Source of the DNA: Solirhodobacter olei
Lineage (GTDB): Bacteria; Pseudomonadota; Alphaproteobacteria; Rhodobacterales; Rhodobacteraceae
DNA: 64,000 bases
Assembly: GCF_004010155.1 (NCBI RefSeq)
Contig: NZ_RRYH01000030.1
Location: 1 to 64,000, forward strand
Direction: 5' to 3'
Shown: positions 1 to 7,493 of the stretch, piece by piece
Numbering within the stretch: the stretch's first letter is position 1
Layout: every line of letters starts with the position of its first letter
The notes under the pieces: generated by a model
The model's input: the letters and a program-made list of their open reading frames with translations, nothing else
Database searches by the model: none
What the model was told of the DNA's origin: nothing
Translations under genes and position numbers: made by a program

Positions 1-24
1 CGCTAGACTGCACGCCAACACCCG

Positions 25-144
25 TCAACTTGACGATGCCCTCCTGGGACTTTCGCTTACTAAAACTCCGTTTTCGACAAGATACTCGAGCTTCTCAGCT
101 GCGGCCTCAATGGCCCTCTCGAAGTGCTCGCATGCATCGCCCAT
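25..144 (-). CDS. Possible 39-aa small protein
   Basis: A short minus-strand reading frame starts at an ATG preceded by AAGGGG at about 7 nt, a plausible ribosome binding site. The product is acidic and helical in its middle (EHFERAIEAAAEKLEYLVE) and ends in a basic/serine tail. I do not recognise a family. It could equally be a chance frame or a fragment, since other frames are also open here. Confidence 0.22.
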   Translation of the reverse strand: MGDACEHFERAIEAAAEKLEYLVENGVLVSESPRRASSS

Positions 145-645
145 AGATAGCCCCTTTGCTGGTCCATCTCCCCATCCGAGCATCGAACCCGAGGACGGTG
201 TTGTCTACGTCAAGCAAGTGTCGGTGGATCAGACTCCACGCGCCGGCCATTCTTGTCCCCAAAAGTCGCCGGTTGTGCTGTTGGCAGAACAGCAGGTGCG
301 CCTGGCGCGCCATCGGGCGCTCGGAGCCCACACGCGATGGGGCACGCCGAAGCGACTTGGTCGCTGCGGTCCGAGAGCGTACAATCGTCGGTGGGTCAGC
401 GGCTCGAACCGAGTCCAATGTTGACCGGGCGATGTCAGCGCCTCAGATCAGCCAGGTAGCGCTGACACACGCGCGGAACGTACCCCTCGTTACCGCATCT
501 CCAGAGCACAACTGCGAGATTCGGTCGAGTGGCTGGCCCGCCATGGAGGCGCAGGCACGGAGGCACCGGACGGGCTGCGGCCGGAGCCTGAGGGTGATGA
601 TGTGCCGCAGCGGTTTCTGACGACTCCTTCGCGAGACTAGCCTCT
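145..645. other. Stretch with no supportable gene
   Basis: Several overlapping open frames exist on both strands, but none has a convincing start site, protein-like composition or a family I recognise. I see no repeat, IS end or RNA here. Confidence 0.5.
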
Positions 646-879
646 CTACATGTCGCGGGCCACGATCATGGGTCGCGTCCAGACAACACGCCCAACACCT
701 CCGCGACCCTCGACCAAGCACACAACATTGGAGCCGGGCAGCCAGGTCACGGTGCTAATCAAGTGCTTCGCCTTGTTGATCGCCTCCGTCATGTCCCTTG
801 CGCGCAAAGGGACGGACTGGTCCAACGCTCGGATCATATCCCCACCGCCGCGACCGACCTGAAGTGTGTAAACGCGCAT
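646..879 (-). CDS. Small conserved-looking hypothetical protein (77 aa)
   Basis: A 77-residue protein of unknown function. The start is well supported: GGAGGAGG lies about 7 nt upstream of the ATG. The product is soluble, without a signal peptide or membrane segment. It has a glycine-rich N-terminus (VGRGGGDMIRALDQSVPLRA), a central helix (EAINKAKHLI) and a C-terminal beta-like part. The composition is typical of a real protein, but I cannot assign a domain or partner. It stands alone between a gene-poor stretch and the tRNA fragment. Confidence 0.55.
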   Translation of the reverse strand: MRVYTLQVGRGGGDMIRALDQSVPLRARDMTEAINKAKHLISTVTWLPGSNVVCLVEGRGGVGRVVWTRPMIVARDM

Positions 880-1100
880 TTCGACATCCTCCTCCGCCTA
901 TGAGGATAGAGGGGTGGCGTGAACCTGTCTGGTGGCATGGTGTCGCCCCACCGGCCAGCTGAGCGGAAAGGCGCAAATCCGTAGGCGAATTGCCGCCGCG
1001 GAGGCCAGCTGAATTTTCGGACACTATGCGGACATGTGCAAAGCCTCTTCGCCCGCTATCGCGGGGGAGAGGCTAGTGCACTGATTTCTTTTATTTTGTT

Positions 1101-1142
1101 CTCCGGCGGTAGGGATCGAACCTACGACCAATCGATTAACAG
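1101..1142 (-). tRNA. tRNA-Asn 3' remnant (integration-site scar), non-functional
   Basis: Read on the minus strand, this segment is the 3' part of a tRNA-Asn. In order it has the anticodon loop CTGTTAA with anticodon GTT, the anticodon 3' stem TCGAT, variable loop, T arm (GTAGG-TTCGATC-CCTAC), acceptor 3' strand CGCCGGA and discriminator G. Upstream of the loop the expected partner ATCGA is replaced by GTTGG, and no D arm or 5' acceptor strand follows. Homology therefore stops in the anticodon loop, where tyrosine integrases commonly recombine. It is best read as an attachment-site copy left by an integrative element. No integrase gene lies nearby. Confidence 0.65.
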
Positions 1143-1357
1143 CCAACTGTTCGCGTCCCCTCTTGGAAGGGCAGCTAAGGTATCCATTCCTCGCCGCAAG
1201 CGGCCAGTCCGCAGCCGGCCCCGAAGCTGTCGTTCGGGTGTGTGTGGAAGGCTGGCGCTTTGAGAGCGGCTAAATCTGAAATTGTCCTTTATTTACAATT
1301 CTCTGTAATTCGGCCGGCAATAGTCATTATGTAATATCATAACGCAGCCGAGCGGCA

Positions 1358-1660
1358 TCAGCCTGAAGCTCTGTCCTCATGAGGACGAATGCTGATCGAC
1401 ATACCGAGCGCTTTGACCACGCCCAACAAGGTCGAGAGCTTCGGATCGCCGTCCGGCCCAAGACTCTTGTAGAGGGCCTGTCGGGACACATGCGCTGATT
1501 TGGCAATTTCGGTCATGCCGCGTGCGCGGGCCACGGTTGCCAAAGCCCGTTTGATTTCCCCCTCATCGCCTTCCTCGAAGGCAATCGCCAGAAACTCTGC
1601 CTGCGCCTCATCGGTGCGCAGATACTCTGCCGCGTCGAAGGGAGTTGTCGCCAATACCAC
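1358..1660 (-). CDS. HigA-type antitoxin (addiction module antidote, COG3636-like)
   Basis: This 100-aa protein matches the HigA2-like antidote family: an N-terminal YLRTDEAQAEFLAIAFEEGD segment, then a helix-turn-helix (GMTEIAKSAHVSRQALYKSL, about residues 48-67), then a short tail (LLGVVKALGMSISI). It should bind and neutralise the toxin encoded just upstream and repress the shared promoter. The gene begins 1 nt after the toxin stop, so the two are translationally linked in toxin-first order, as usual for HigBA. Confidence 0.85.
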   Translation of the reverse strand: MVLATTPFDAAEYLRTDEAQAEFLAIAFEEGDEGEIKRALATVARARGMTEIAKSAHVSRQALYKSLGPDGDPKLSTLLGVVKALGMSISIRPHEDRASG

Positions 1661-1661
1661 G

Positions 1662-1949
1662 TCAGACCTCCTTTGCCATGTCCCGCGCGCGGGCTATGTT
1701 GCGCCGCTGCGAGCTTTTGTCTCCGCCACACAAAAGAACTACAACAACGTCGCCAGTTCGGACCAAATAGACCCGGTAACCTGGGCCATAGTCGATGCGT
1801 AATTCTCCAATTCCATCGAAGTACTTCACGTCCCCGAACGCCCCGCGTTCAAGCCGCGCGATCCGGGTGGCGATCCGCGCGACAGCTCGCTGATCCTTCA
1901 GGGCTCGAAGCCACCGCCCAAACCTTTCCGATTGCCGCACCTCGATCAT
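1662..1949 (-). CDS. HigB/RelE-like toxin (COG3657-type addiction module killer)
   Basis: A 95-aa RelE/ParE-superfamily toxin. It shows the family pattern of an N-terminal helix pair (FGRWLRALKDQRAVARIATR), GDVKYFDGIGELRIDYGPGY in the core and a C-terminal strand (VVVVLLCGGDKSSQ). Relatives are ribosome-dependent mRNA endonucleases; that is inferred, not seen. It is the first gene of the pair with the HigA-like antitoxin. The ATG lies only 6 nt from a good -10 box, so the mRNA is probably leaderless. Confidence 0.87.
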   Translation of the reverse strand: MIEVRQSERFGRWLRALKDQRAVARIATRIARLERGAFGDVKYFDGIGELRIDYGPGYRVYLVRTGDVVVVLLCGGDKSSQRRNIARARDMAKEV

Positions 1950-1996
1950 CTGTCAACTATAGGCGACAGGACGCAGAACGTCAACTATAGGCGACA
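1950..1996 (-). promoter_or_regulatory. Promoter and duplicated operator of the HigBA-like module
   Basis: On the minus strand TTGACG (complement of 1979-1984) and TATAGT (complement of 1956-1961) are separated by exactly 17 nt. The toxin ATG follows 6 nt after the -10 box. A near-perfect palindrome, TGTCGCCTATAGTTGACA, occurs twice (1951-1968 and, 17 bp of it, 1980-1996), spaced 28 bp. One copy overlaps the -10 and the other abuts the -35, as expected for antitoxin autoregulation. Confidence 0.75.
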
Positions 1997-2349
1997 ATTA
2001 GAAGCCCGAACGGGGCGGGGCTGTAGTCCTGGACTGCCACATCGGCTACCGGCCAGGAACATGTCTGCCACCGTCACCGAAACAACGCCGATTGCCGGGA
2101 CTGCTCCCACTCGGCGAGCCCCCGGGCAACCAGCTAGGCCGCACTGCGGCGGGCACGCAGTCGAAGTCGTGCGCAACCTCCGCTGAGCCCGGGACTGCGG
2201 GGTGCCTCGAGCGTACCAGTTCCAAACGGCCGAAACGCTCATCATGCATGTTCGTGGGTGGAGCATAGGTGTAAAATGTCACCGGGCGTTGCGTCGTGCG
2301 ACCAAACCAACGGCGCCGCGACAGCCTTTCGAACTCGCTGCGCAGGAAC
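1997..2349. other. Gene-less stretch upstream of an IS6-A relic
   Basis: No frame here has protein-like composition with a plausible start, and no IS end or hairpin was recognised. The stretch lies between the toxin-antitoxin promoter and the left end of the IS6-A relic. Confidence 0.45.
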
Positions 2350-2953
2350 GGCATTGCCAACTTGTTTATCGAGGGCCCTTGGTTAGGTGGCGGGGATGAA
2401 GATACCGAGCACCATGCCGCGCTTGAAAGGCTACCGCTTCCCGCGCGCGATCGTTGCCTACGCGGTCTGGGCGTATCACCGGTTCGCGCTCAGCACCGGC
2501 GATGTGCTCGACATCCTCGTGCAGAAGCAAAGGAATGCGAAGGCAGCAAGGCGGTTCCTGGAGCGGCTGATCGGTCGGTTCGGTACTCCGCGGGTCATCG
2601 TTACCGACAAGCTGCGCAGCTACACCAAGCCCATCGGCCATCTTGCACCCCGTGCCGAGCATCGGGCGCACAAGGGCTTGAATAACCGCATCGAAGGATA
2701 GCACAGGCCGACCCGAAAGCGCGAGAAGCTCATGGGGCGGTTCAAGTCCCCGCGACAGGCGCAGAGGTTCCTTGCCGCCCATGACCAGATCAACACGCTC
2801 TTCCGGCCCCGCCGCTATCGTCTCTCCGCACTCTCCTGGCGCCACGCCCGATCCGATGCTTTCGATCTCTGGGGCGCCTACGTCCTCGAAATGACCGCCT
2901 GACTGAAGCGGATCAGGCCGCGTTCACGCCAAGCCAAACAACTTGGCAATGCC
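2350..2953 (+). mobile_element. IS6-A element with internal deletion (604 bp)
   Basis: The left end GGCATTGCCAACTTGTTT (2350-2367) and the inverted right end (2936-2953) match over 18 bp with one mismatch. They bracket a shortened IS6-family transposase. The full-length relative at 13292-14102 is 811 bp, so about 200 bp are missing. The 8 bp flanks (gcaggaac and tcggtatc) do not match, so no target duplication remains. Confidence 0.8.
2396..2902 (+). pseudogene. IS6-family transposase, deleted and nonsense-mutated
   Basis: The N-terminus (LKGYRFPRAIVAYAVWAYHR) and C-terminal half belong to an IS6-type DDE transposase. Two lesions are visible. The segment between FALSTGDV and LDILVQ is deleted, removing the helix-turn-helix and first catalytic Asp; the join is at a short repeat, ggcgatgt, present at both edges in intact copies. 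A TAG also replaces the Ser codon after GLNNRIEG at 2699-2701. The rest of the frame continues to a TGA at 2900-2902. The product cannot be active. Confidence 0.85.
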
Positions 2954-2995
2954 TCGGTATCTTCATGCACGCCACCTACGCCAAGGACTTCCCGC

Positions 2996-3013
2996 AAACA
3001 AGTTGGCGATGCC
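2996..3013 (+). repeat. Solo IS6-A right-end remnant
   Basis: AAACAAGTTGGCGATGCC is the IS6-A right terminal repeat with one difference, 43 bp beyond the right end of the neighbouring relic. No second end or transposase belongs to it, so it is probably a leftover from an earlier insertion or adjacent deletion. Confidence 0.55.
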
Positions 3014-3024
3014 AACCACTGAGG

Positions 3025-3056
3025 TAGACAGATTGGGGGCCGCTCGGTAGTATATT
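3025..3056 (+). promoter_or_regulatory. Promoter of the parDE module
   Basis: TAGACA (3025-3030) and TAGTAT (3048-3053) are 17 nt apart, ahead of the antitoxin ribosome site GGGGAGG. This is a reasonable sigma-70 promoter; no clear palindromic operator was seen. Confidence 0.45.
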
Positions 3057-3078
3057 GGAGCACCAAGGGGAGGTCGTC

Positions 3079-3366
3079 ATGGGGGTCCACAAACAGTCCG
3101 TCAGTTTCACAGACGCCGCCTTCGCCTACGCGAAGGAATTGGTCGACCGCGGAGATTACCCGAATGTAAGCGCGGCAGTTTCGGGGGAGTTGGCCCGAGC
3201 CCGGGCTGCGCGGGAGCGGGACCATATGATCCTCGAAGCTGAGGTGCGGCGACGTCTTCAACTGCCTGCGGACCAGTGGGAGCCTGTTTCGACGGCGGCG
3301 GAGTTCACCGCAGATGCGCGTTCATTTCTGGCCGAGCTCCGGGGCGGAGAAGCGTCCCAGGCATGA
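3079..3366 (+). CDS. parD: ParD-family antitoxin
   Basis: A 95-aa antitoxin. The N-terminal ribbon-helix-helix (KQSVSFTDAAFAYAKELVDR, then GDYPNVSAAVSGELARA) is the ParD/CC2985 pattern and should bind the operator as a dimer. The C-terminal part (LPADQWEPVSTAAEFTADAR) would wrap the toxin. I chose the ATG at 3079 because GGGGAGG precedes it by about 7 nt; an earlier in-frame start has no such site. Its stop overlaps the toxin start by ATGA. Confidence 0.85.
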   Translation: MGVHKQSVSFTDAAFAYAKELVDRGDYPNVSAAVSGELARARAARERDHMILEAEVRRRLQLPADQWEPVSTAAEFTADARSFLAELRGGEASQA

Positions 3367-3701
3367 TCCGGATCGAACGGCTTCCGCTCGTCCGACGTGA
3401 TCTTAGGGAGTTGGCGCGCCATGTGGCAGAGGCGTCCGGTGATCTGCGTGCGGCTGCACGCCGTCTAGATCAAGTCGATGCGTTCCTGACCGACATTCTG
3501 GAGAACCCGAGTTTGGGATCAATCCTGAGTGCGGAACTATCCGGATGGCGTGTCCGGCATGGTGGCGCGGGTCGTCGGATCACTATCGTCTTCCGTTTCA
3601 CGGAGGATGGAAGGTGTCTTCAGATCGCGTTGGTGGCCTTTGGCGGCCAAGACTGGATGGGCGTGGCTCCGGAACGATCCGTGGCGTTCAAGAGAGCCTG
3701 A
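3363..3701 (+). CDS. parE: ParE/RelE-family toxin
   Basis: A 112-aa ParE-type toxin. It has an N-terminal helical hairpin (LVRRDLRELARHVAEASGD), a NPSLGSILSAEL linker and the beta-sheet with VFRFTEDGRCLQIALVAFGG near the C-terminus. ParE relatives poison DNA gyrase while RelE relatives cut mRNA; the sequence alone does not settle which. The start overlaps the parD stop (ATGA), and a longer upstream frame is only the antitoxin region read in another frame. Confidence 0.8.
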   Translation: MIRIERLPLVRRDLRELARHVAEASGDLRAAARRLDQVDAFLTDILENPSLGSILSAELSGWRVRHGGAGRRITIVFRFTEDGRCLQIALVAFGGQDWMGVAPERSVAFKRA

Positions 3702-3710
3702 AAACGGGAT

Positions 3711-3728
3711 GGCCAAGTATTTTTGGCC
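3711..3728 (+). terminator. Short hairpin after parDE
   Basis: GGCCAA-gtattt-TTGGCC forms a 6 bp stem with T-rich loop, 10 nt after the parE stop. There is no downstream U tract, so it is a weak terminator candidate. Confidence 0.35.
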
Positions 3729-3757
3729 GAAATCGGCATGGGCCTGAGTGGTGTTCG

Positions 3758-4465
3758 TCAGGCGCTCATCTCGAGGGTATAGGCACCCCATAGATCGAAG
3801 GCATCGGATCGGGCGTGGCGCCAGGAGAGAGCGGAGAGACGATAGCGGTGGGGTCGGAAGAGCGTGTTGATCTGGTCATGGGCCGCGAGGAACCTCTGGG
3901 CCTGACCGGGTGACTTGAACCGTCCCATGATCTTCTCGCGCTTCCGGGTCGGACGGTGCGATCCTTCGATGCGGTTGTTCAAGCCCTTGTGCGCTCGATG
4001 GTCCGCACCCGGCGCGAGATGGGCAATCGGCTTGGTGTAGCTGCGCAGCTTGTCGGTGACGATGACATGTGGAGCGCCCCAGCGACGCATCAGCTTGCGC
4101 AGGAACCGCATGGCCGCTTTGGCATTCCGACGACTCTGCACGAGGATTTCCAACGTGTCGCCCCTGGCATCGACGGCGCGCCAGAGCCAGTGCTTCCGGC
4201 CGCGGATCGAGATAACGACTTCATCCAGGTGCCAACTGTCCGCCGCTGCAGGCCGGCCCCGTCGGATGCGGGCAGCAAACTGCGGCCCGAAACGGCCTAC
4301 CCAAACCCGGATCGTCTGGTAGCTGACCAGAGCGCCGCGTTCAGCCAACAGGTCTTCAACGTCGTGCAAACTGAGCGCAAATCGACGATTGGCCCACACC
4401 GCATAAGCAATGACTGAGCGCGAAAAGCGGTGCCCTTTGAGCGCCGCTGCTTCGATGTCGATCAT
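3758..4465 (-). CDS. IS6-family transposase, apparently intact
   Basis: A 235-aa DDE transposase, the normal length for IS6. The catalytic triad is visible: Asp in SWHLDEVVISIRGR, Asp in HVIVTDKLRSY and Glu in GLNNRIEGSH, followed by the conserved RPTRKREKIMGRFKSPGQAQ. The N-terminal zinc-finger/HTH part (LKGHRFSRSVIAYAVWANRR, then LVSYQTIRVWVGRF) is complete. I start at the ATG preceding IDIEAAALKGH because the 45 residues before it have no family similarity. It is related to, but distinct from, the IS6-A transposases at 13.3 and 20.6 kb. I could not find its terminal repeats. It lies upstream of the Tad operon and points away from it. Confidence 0.85.
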   Translation of the reverse strand: MIDIEAAALKGHRFSRSVIAYAVWANRRFALSLHDVEDLLAERGALVSYQTIRVWVGRFGPQFAARIRRGRPAAADSWHLDEVVISIRGRKHWLWRAVDARGDTLEILVQSRRNAKAAMRFLRKLMRRWGAPHVIVTDKLRSYTKPIAHLAPGADHRAHKGLNNRIEGSHRPTRKREKIMGRFKSPGQAQRFLAAHDQINTLFRPHRYRLSALSWRHARSDAFDLWGAYTLEMSA

Positions 4466-4747
4466 CCCGACCCGCTGGGCGCCAGGCACCACCTCGTCAA
4501 CTTTACAAAGCCTGCCCAACGCCCCGACTCGCTCCGGCCGTGTTCCCGTGTCACCGATCCCCAAAGTGCGATGGGCCGGGAAAACCGATGAAAGATTCAA
4601 CCTGAGTTAGAAACATTCATCTGTTTGGACGATGCGCGGCACCGGTCACTGGTTCCATACTGGGTCTGTGCCGGCGGGCCTCGTCCGGCTCAGTCACGGG
4701 CCGCAAGACGCGACCCAATAGCACATCAACGGAACAGGAGACTCGAA

Positions 4748-4957
4748 ATGAAGAGCTTCAAGACCTTCCTCAAGCGCTTTCACAAGGACGAGAAGGGCGT
4801 GACTCTCGTCGAATACGGAATCGCACTAACGCTCGCCCTCATCGTGGGCGGCACGGCGCTGACGAACCTCGCTGGAAGCGTCTCCAACCAGATGGGCGTT
4901 GCCCAAACCGCCTTGTGCGCTGGCGCCGCCGGAGCAACCACCGCCAGCTGCAAGTAG
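4748..4957 (+). CDS. flp: Flp-type pilin subunit
   Basis: A 69-aa type IVb prepilin. A basic leader (MKSFKTFLKRFHKDEKG) is followed by VTLVEYGIALTLALIVGG: cleavage after Gly would leave the Flp motif with Glu at +5 and Tyr at +6. The hydrophobic helix is the polymerisation core. Two Cys in the tail (ALCAGAAGATTASCK) could form a disulfide. The ATG is preceded by AGGAGA at 8 nt; a longer frame starting near 4625 has no support. It heads the Tad operon, and a hairpin follows it. Confidence 0.92.
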   Translation: MKSFKTFLKRFHKDEKGVTLVEYGIALTLALIVGGTALTNLAGSVSNQMGVAQTALCAGAAGATTASCK

Positions 4958-5018
4958 TAGAACTAGAGGATCAGGCGGCTCTGTCTGCCGCCCGAGTGCT
5001 TACCCCAGGAAAAAAGCC

Positions 5019-5047
5019 GTCGCCCGCCGACAGCCTTGGCGGGCGAC
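5019..5047. terminator. Strong hairpin between flp and cpaB
   Basis: GTCGCCCGCC-gacagcctt-GGCGGGCGAC is a perfect 10 bp stem, preceded by an A run on the plus strand, so the minus strand reads hairpin then Ts. A smaller hairpin (GGCGGC/GCCGCC, 4974-4992) lies just before it. On the plus strand it could attenuate read-through or stabilise flp mRNA, giving excess pilin over assembly proteins. Confidence 0.5.
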
Positions 5048-5099
5048 AGCAGAGCCGAGGGTTTCCCCGGCTTCCACACAATCCCCCGAGGAAAGTGAC

Positions 5100-5915
5100 A
5101 TGGCCTTCCGATCCATCCTCGTTGCCCTTGTCGGCGTCGTCGTCGCTGGCGTTTCCGCTTATGCAACGCGCGAGTATCTCAGCCTGCAGACGGCACAGGC
5201 CCAAGTCGATCCGAAAGCCCAGTTGACCACGGTGGTCATCGCGGCGACGAACATCGATTTCAGCCAGCCGATTGAGCCGCAGGAACTCAAGGTGATCCCG
5301 TGGCCCCGCGCGGCACTGCCGCCGGGCGCCTTCCAGACGACGACGGCGCTGCTGCCCGCAGCGGGAAGACCGCCGCGTCGGGCGACCCGCGATTTTGCGC
5401 AGGGGGAGCTGATCCTCGCCTCCAAGGTTTCCGGCTTCGGCGCGAAGGTGACGCTGGTCCAGAGCCTCTTGCCCAACATGCGGGCGATGGCAATCCCGGT
5501 GACCGCGGTGACCGCCGCGGGCGGCTTCGTCACGCCGGGCGATCACGTGGACATCATGCTGACCCAGGGCAGCGGTTCCGACCTGCGCACCGTCACGATC
5601 CTGCAAGATATCCGTATCCTTGGCGTGGACCAGACCTCGAACCAGAGCCATGACAAGCCCGATATCGCCAAGACGGTAACCGTCGAGGTCACACCGGATC
5701 AAGGCCAGGTGCTGGCGCTCGCACAGCACGCGGGAACGCTGAGCCTCGCCCTGCGGGCGGCCGGCGTGGCAGGCGCGAAGAAGCAACCGATGGCATCGCT
5801 GCGGCTCGCCGACATCCTACAGGAAAAGTCACCGGCCGATGTGCCGAATGCGGGTGTGACGATCAAGGTGCACCGGGGCGACAAGAAGGTCGAACTCGTC
5901 GAGGTCAGCAAGTAG
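5100..5915 (+). CDS. cpaB: Flp pilus assembly protein CpaB/RcpC
   Basis: A 271-aa CpaB-family protein with an N-terminal membrane anchor (RSILVALVGVVVAGVSAYAT), a SAF-type domain (TTVVIAATNIDFSQPIEPQE ... AQGELILASKV) and the RcpC region (MRAMAIPVTAVTAAGGFVTP, GDHVDIMLTQ, VTVEVTPDQGQVLALAQHAG). CpaB acts in the periplasm with the outer-membrane secretin, yet no cpaC/rcpA follows here. I chose the ATG at 5100, preceded by GAGGAAAG; an upstream extension is unsupported. The next gene starts about 70 nt downstream. Confidence 0.9.
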   Translation: MAFRSILVALVGVVVAGVSAYATREYLSLQTAQAQVDPKAQLTTVVIAATNIDFSQPIEPQELKVIPWPRAALPPGAFQTTTALLPAAGRPPRRATRDFAQGELILASKVSGFGAKVTLVQSLLPNMRAMAIPVTAVTAAGGFVTPGDHVDIMLTQGSGSDLRTVTILQDIRILGVDQTSNQSHDKPDIAKTVTVEVTPDQGQVLALAQHAGTLSLALRAAGVAGAKKQPMASLRLADILQEKSPADVPNAGVTIKVHRGDKKVELVEVSK

Positions 5916-5986
5916 CCGCAAAAGGGGGGCGCGGCCGGGCACGCTTACGGCGGGCCGCAGAGGGAATGTGCAAGAGGACTGGGACC

Positions 5987-7489
5987 ATGGCACGGATGAT
6001 GCGCAAGTTCATCGAAGACACCCGTGGAACGATAATGGTGTTCTGGGCGATGTCGTTGGTCGTGATCATCGGGCTGGTCGCCCTGTCCTTCGATATCGGT
6101 CGCATTGCCTCGACCCGTGCGCAATTGCAGTCCTTCGCCGACAACGTGGCGCTCGCCGCCGCCGGCGAACTTGACGGCGGCTCGGATGCGATTACCCGGG
6201 CGACAACCGCGGCGGATACGATGATCAGCGGCTCACAGACCTTCGGGAACGGGTCGCACAGCCTTTCCGGCTCCGCTGATTTCTCGATTGCCTTTTACGC
6301 GACGCTGCCGGCCAACGACACGTCGCCGCTTGGTGCCACGACGACCGATCCGGCGAAGGCACAGTACGTGAGTGTCACGGCCACGCCGCGCAGCATCGGT
6401 CTGACTTTCGCCGCGGCGCTCTACCAGCTGCTTGGCCAGCCTGTGCCCAAGGTACTCACCCAGGCGACGGCGGTGGCGGGCTTCACCCAGTATGCCTGTG
6501 ACATCACGCCGATGATGATGTGCCTGCCCCACAACACCGACGCCGAGGGCAACCCGATACCGTATCGTGCCGAAGATAATGTGGGCAAGATGATCCTCAT
6601 GCGTGCCGGCGGCCAAGGGGCCGCCTGGGGACCGGGAGATTTCGGTTTTCTAGATCCCTCCGCCTCAGACATTGCTGCCGATCCGAATGGGCCTTGTGCC
6701 GGCCTGCCAACAACCGGCGAGAAATACTCCGAATGCCTGCTCGCAGCCGAGGGCAGCGTCAGCCAGTGTTTCCGCCAGCGCGGGGTGACGACCCAACCCG
6801 GGCAGGCCAATGGCATCAATAATGCCGTCATGAATGTCCGGTTCGATATCTATCTGGCAACACTGAACCATGCCAATAAAGATCCCAACTACCCGGCAGC
6901 CCCGAATGTGATCAAGGGCATTATCCCGCAAGGGACTGGCCAGACCTGCATCGGCCAGAACGCACAGGTATCTCCCAATACCGAGGCCCTACCGAACGAC
7001 ACCTGCCTCAACAACGGCTCCTGCACTCAACCAGGCGGAAATGGGCGGTTTGGGAACGGTATCTGGGATTCTCCAGGCTATATCACCCAGAATTGGGGGG
7101 GCACGGCCCCCCCAGGGTGGAACGGCGTCACCCGCTGGTCGCTCTACAATGCAGAGATCAAAAGTGCCGATCCTCCCAACGGACCGTCAATCCTGACCGA
7201 CAAGGCGGAAACTGGGCGGCCGATCTGTTCCCAATATCAATCGCAATATCCGGAGCGCCGCTTAATCGTCGTGGCTGGCGTAGATTGCACCGCCAATCCG
7301 ATCAACGGCACGTCCACCGTACCGGTGCAGGAATTCTTCAAGATCTTCCTGACCCGGCCCGTGGGGCCGGACCCGACGACCCCCTCCAAGGAGGATATCT
7401 TCGGTGAAATCGTCGGACCCGCTCAGGGCTACGGCGGCGCTGGCGGCAAGGGCGGGCTCTTCCACGATGTCGTGCAGCTTTACAGGTGA
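5987..7489 (+). CDS. tadG: TadG-like pilus assembly protein
   Basis: About 500 aa. The N-terminus (RGTIMVFWAMSLVVIIGLVA, then LSFDIGRIASTRAQLQSFAD) is the Tad/TadG transmembrane segment with the following helix. The remainder is a long extracytoplasmic domain rich in Gly, Asn, Pro and Cys, including paired Cys such as YACDITPMMMCLPHN and DTCLNNGSCTQPGG that suggest disulfides. TadG-type proteins are pseudopilin-like surface or assembly factors. The start at 5987 has GAGGA at 8 nt; an ATG at 5966 is possible but its spacing is poor. It lies between cpaB and the two tadE-like genes. Confidence 0.82.
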   Translation: MARMMRKFIEDTRGTIMVFWAMSLVVIIGLVALSFDIGRIASTRAQLQSFADNVALAAAGELDGGSDAITRATTAADTMISGSQTFGNGSHSLSGSADFSIAFYATLPANDTSPLGATTTDPAKAQYVSVTATPRSIGLTFAAALYQLLGQPVPKVLTQATAVAGFTQYACDITPMMMCLPHNTDAEGNPIPYRAEDNVGKMILMRAGGQGAAWGPGDFGFLDPSASDIAADPNGPCAGLPTTGEKYSECLLAAEGSVSQCFRQRGVTTQPGQANGINNAVMNVRFDIYLATLNHANKDPNYPAAPNVIKGIIPQGTGQTCIGQNAQVSPNTEALPNDTCLNNGSCTQPGGNGRFGNGIWDSPGYITQNWGGTAPPGWNGVTRWSLYNAEIKSADPPNGPSILTDKAETGRPICSQYQSQYPERRLIVVAGVDCTANPINGTSTVPVQEFFKIFLTRPVGPDPTTPSKEDIFGEIVGPAQGYGGAGGKGGLFHDVVQLYR

Positions 7490-7493
7490 GGTG

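Noticed and set aside
107-424. Open frames on both strands of about 100 codons at the left edge
   Set aside because: High-GC shadows with Arg/Pro/Ala-rich composition, no ribosome sites and no family resemblance.
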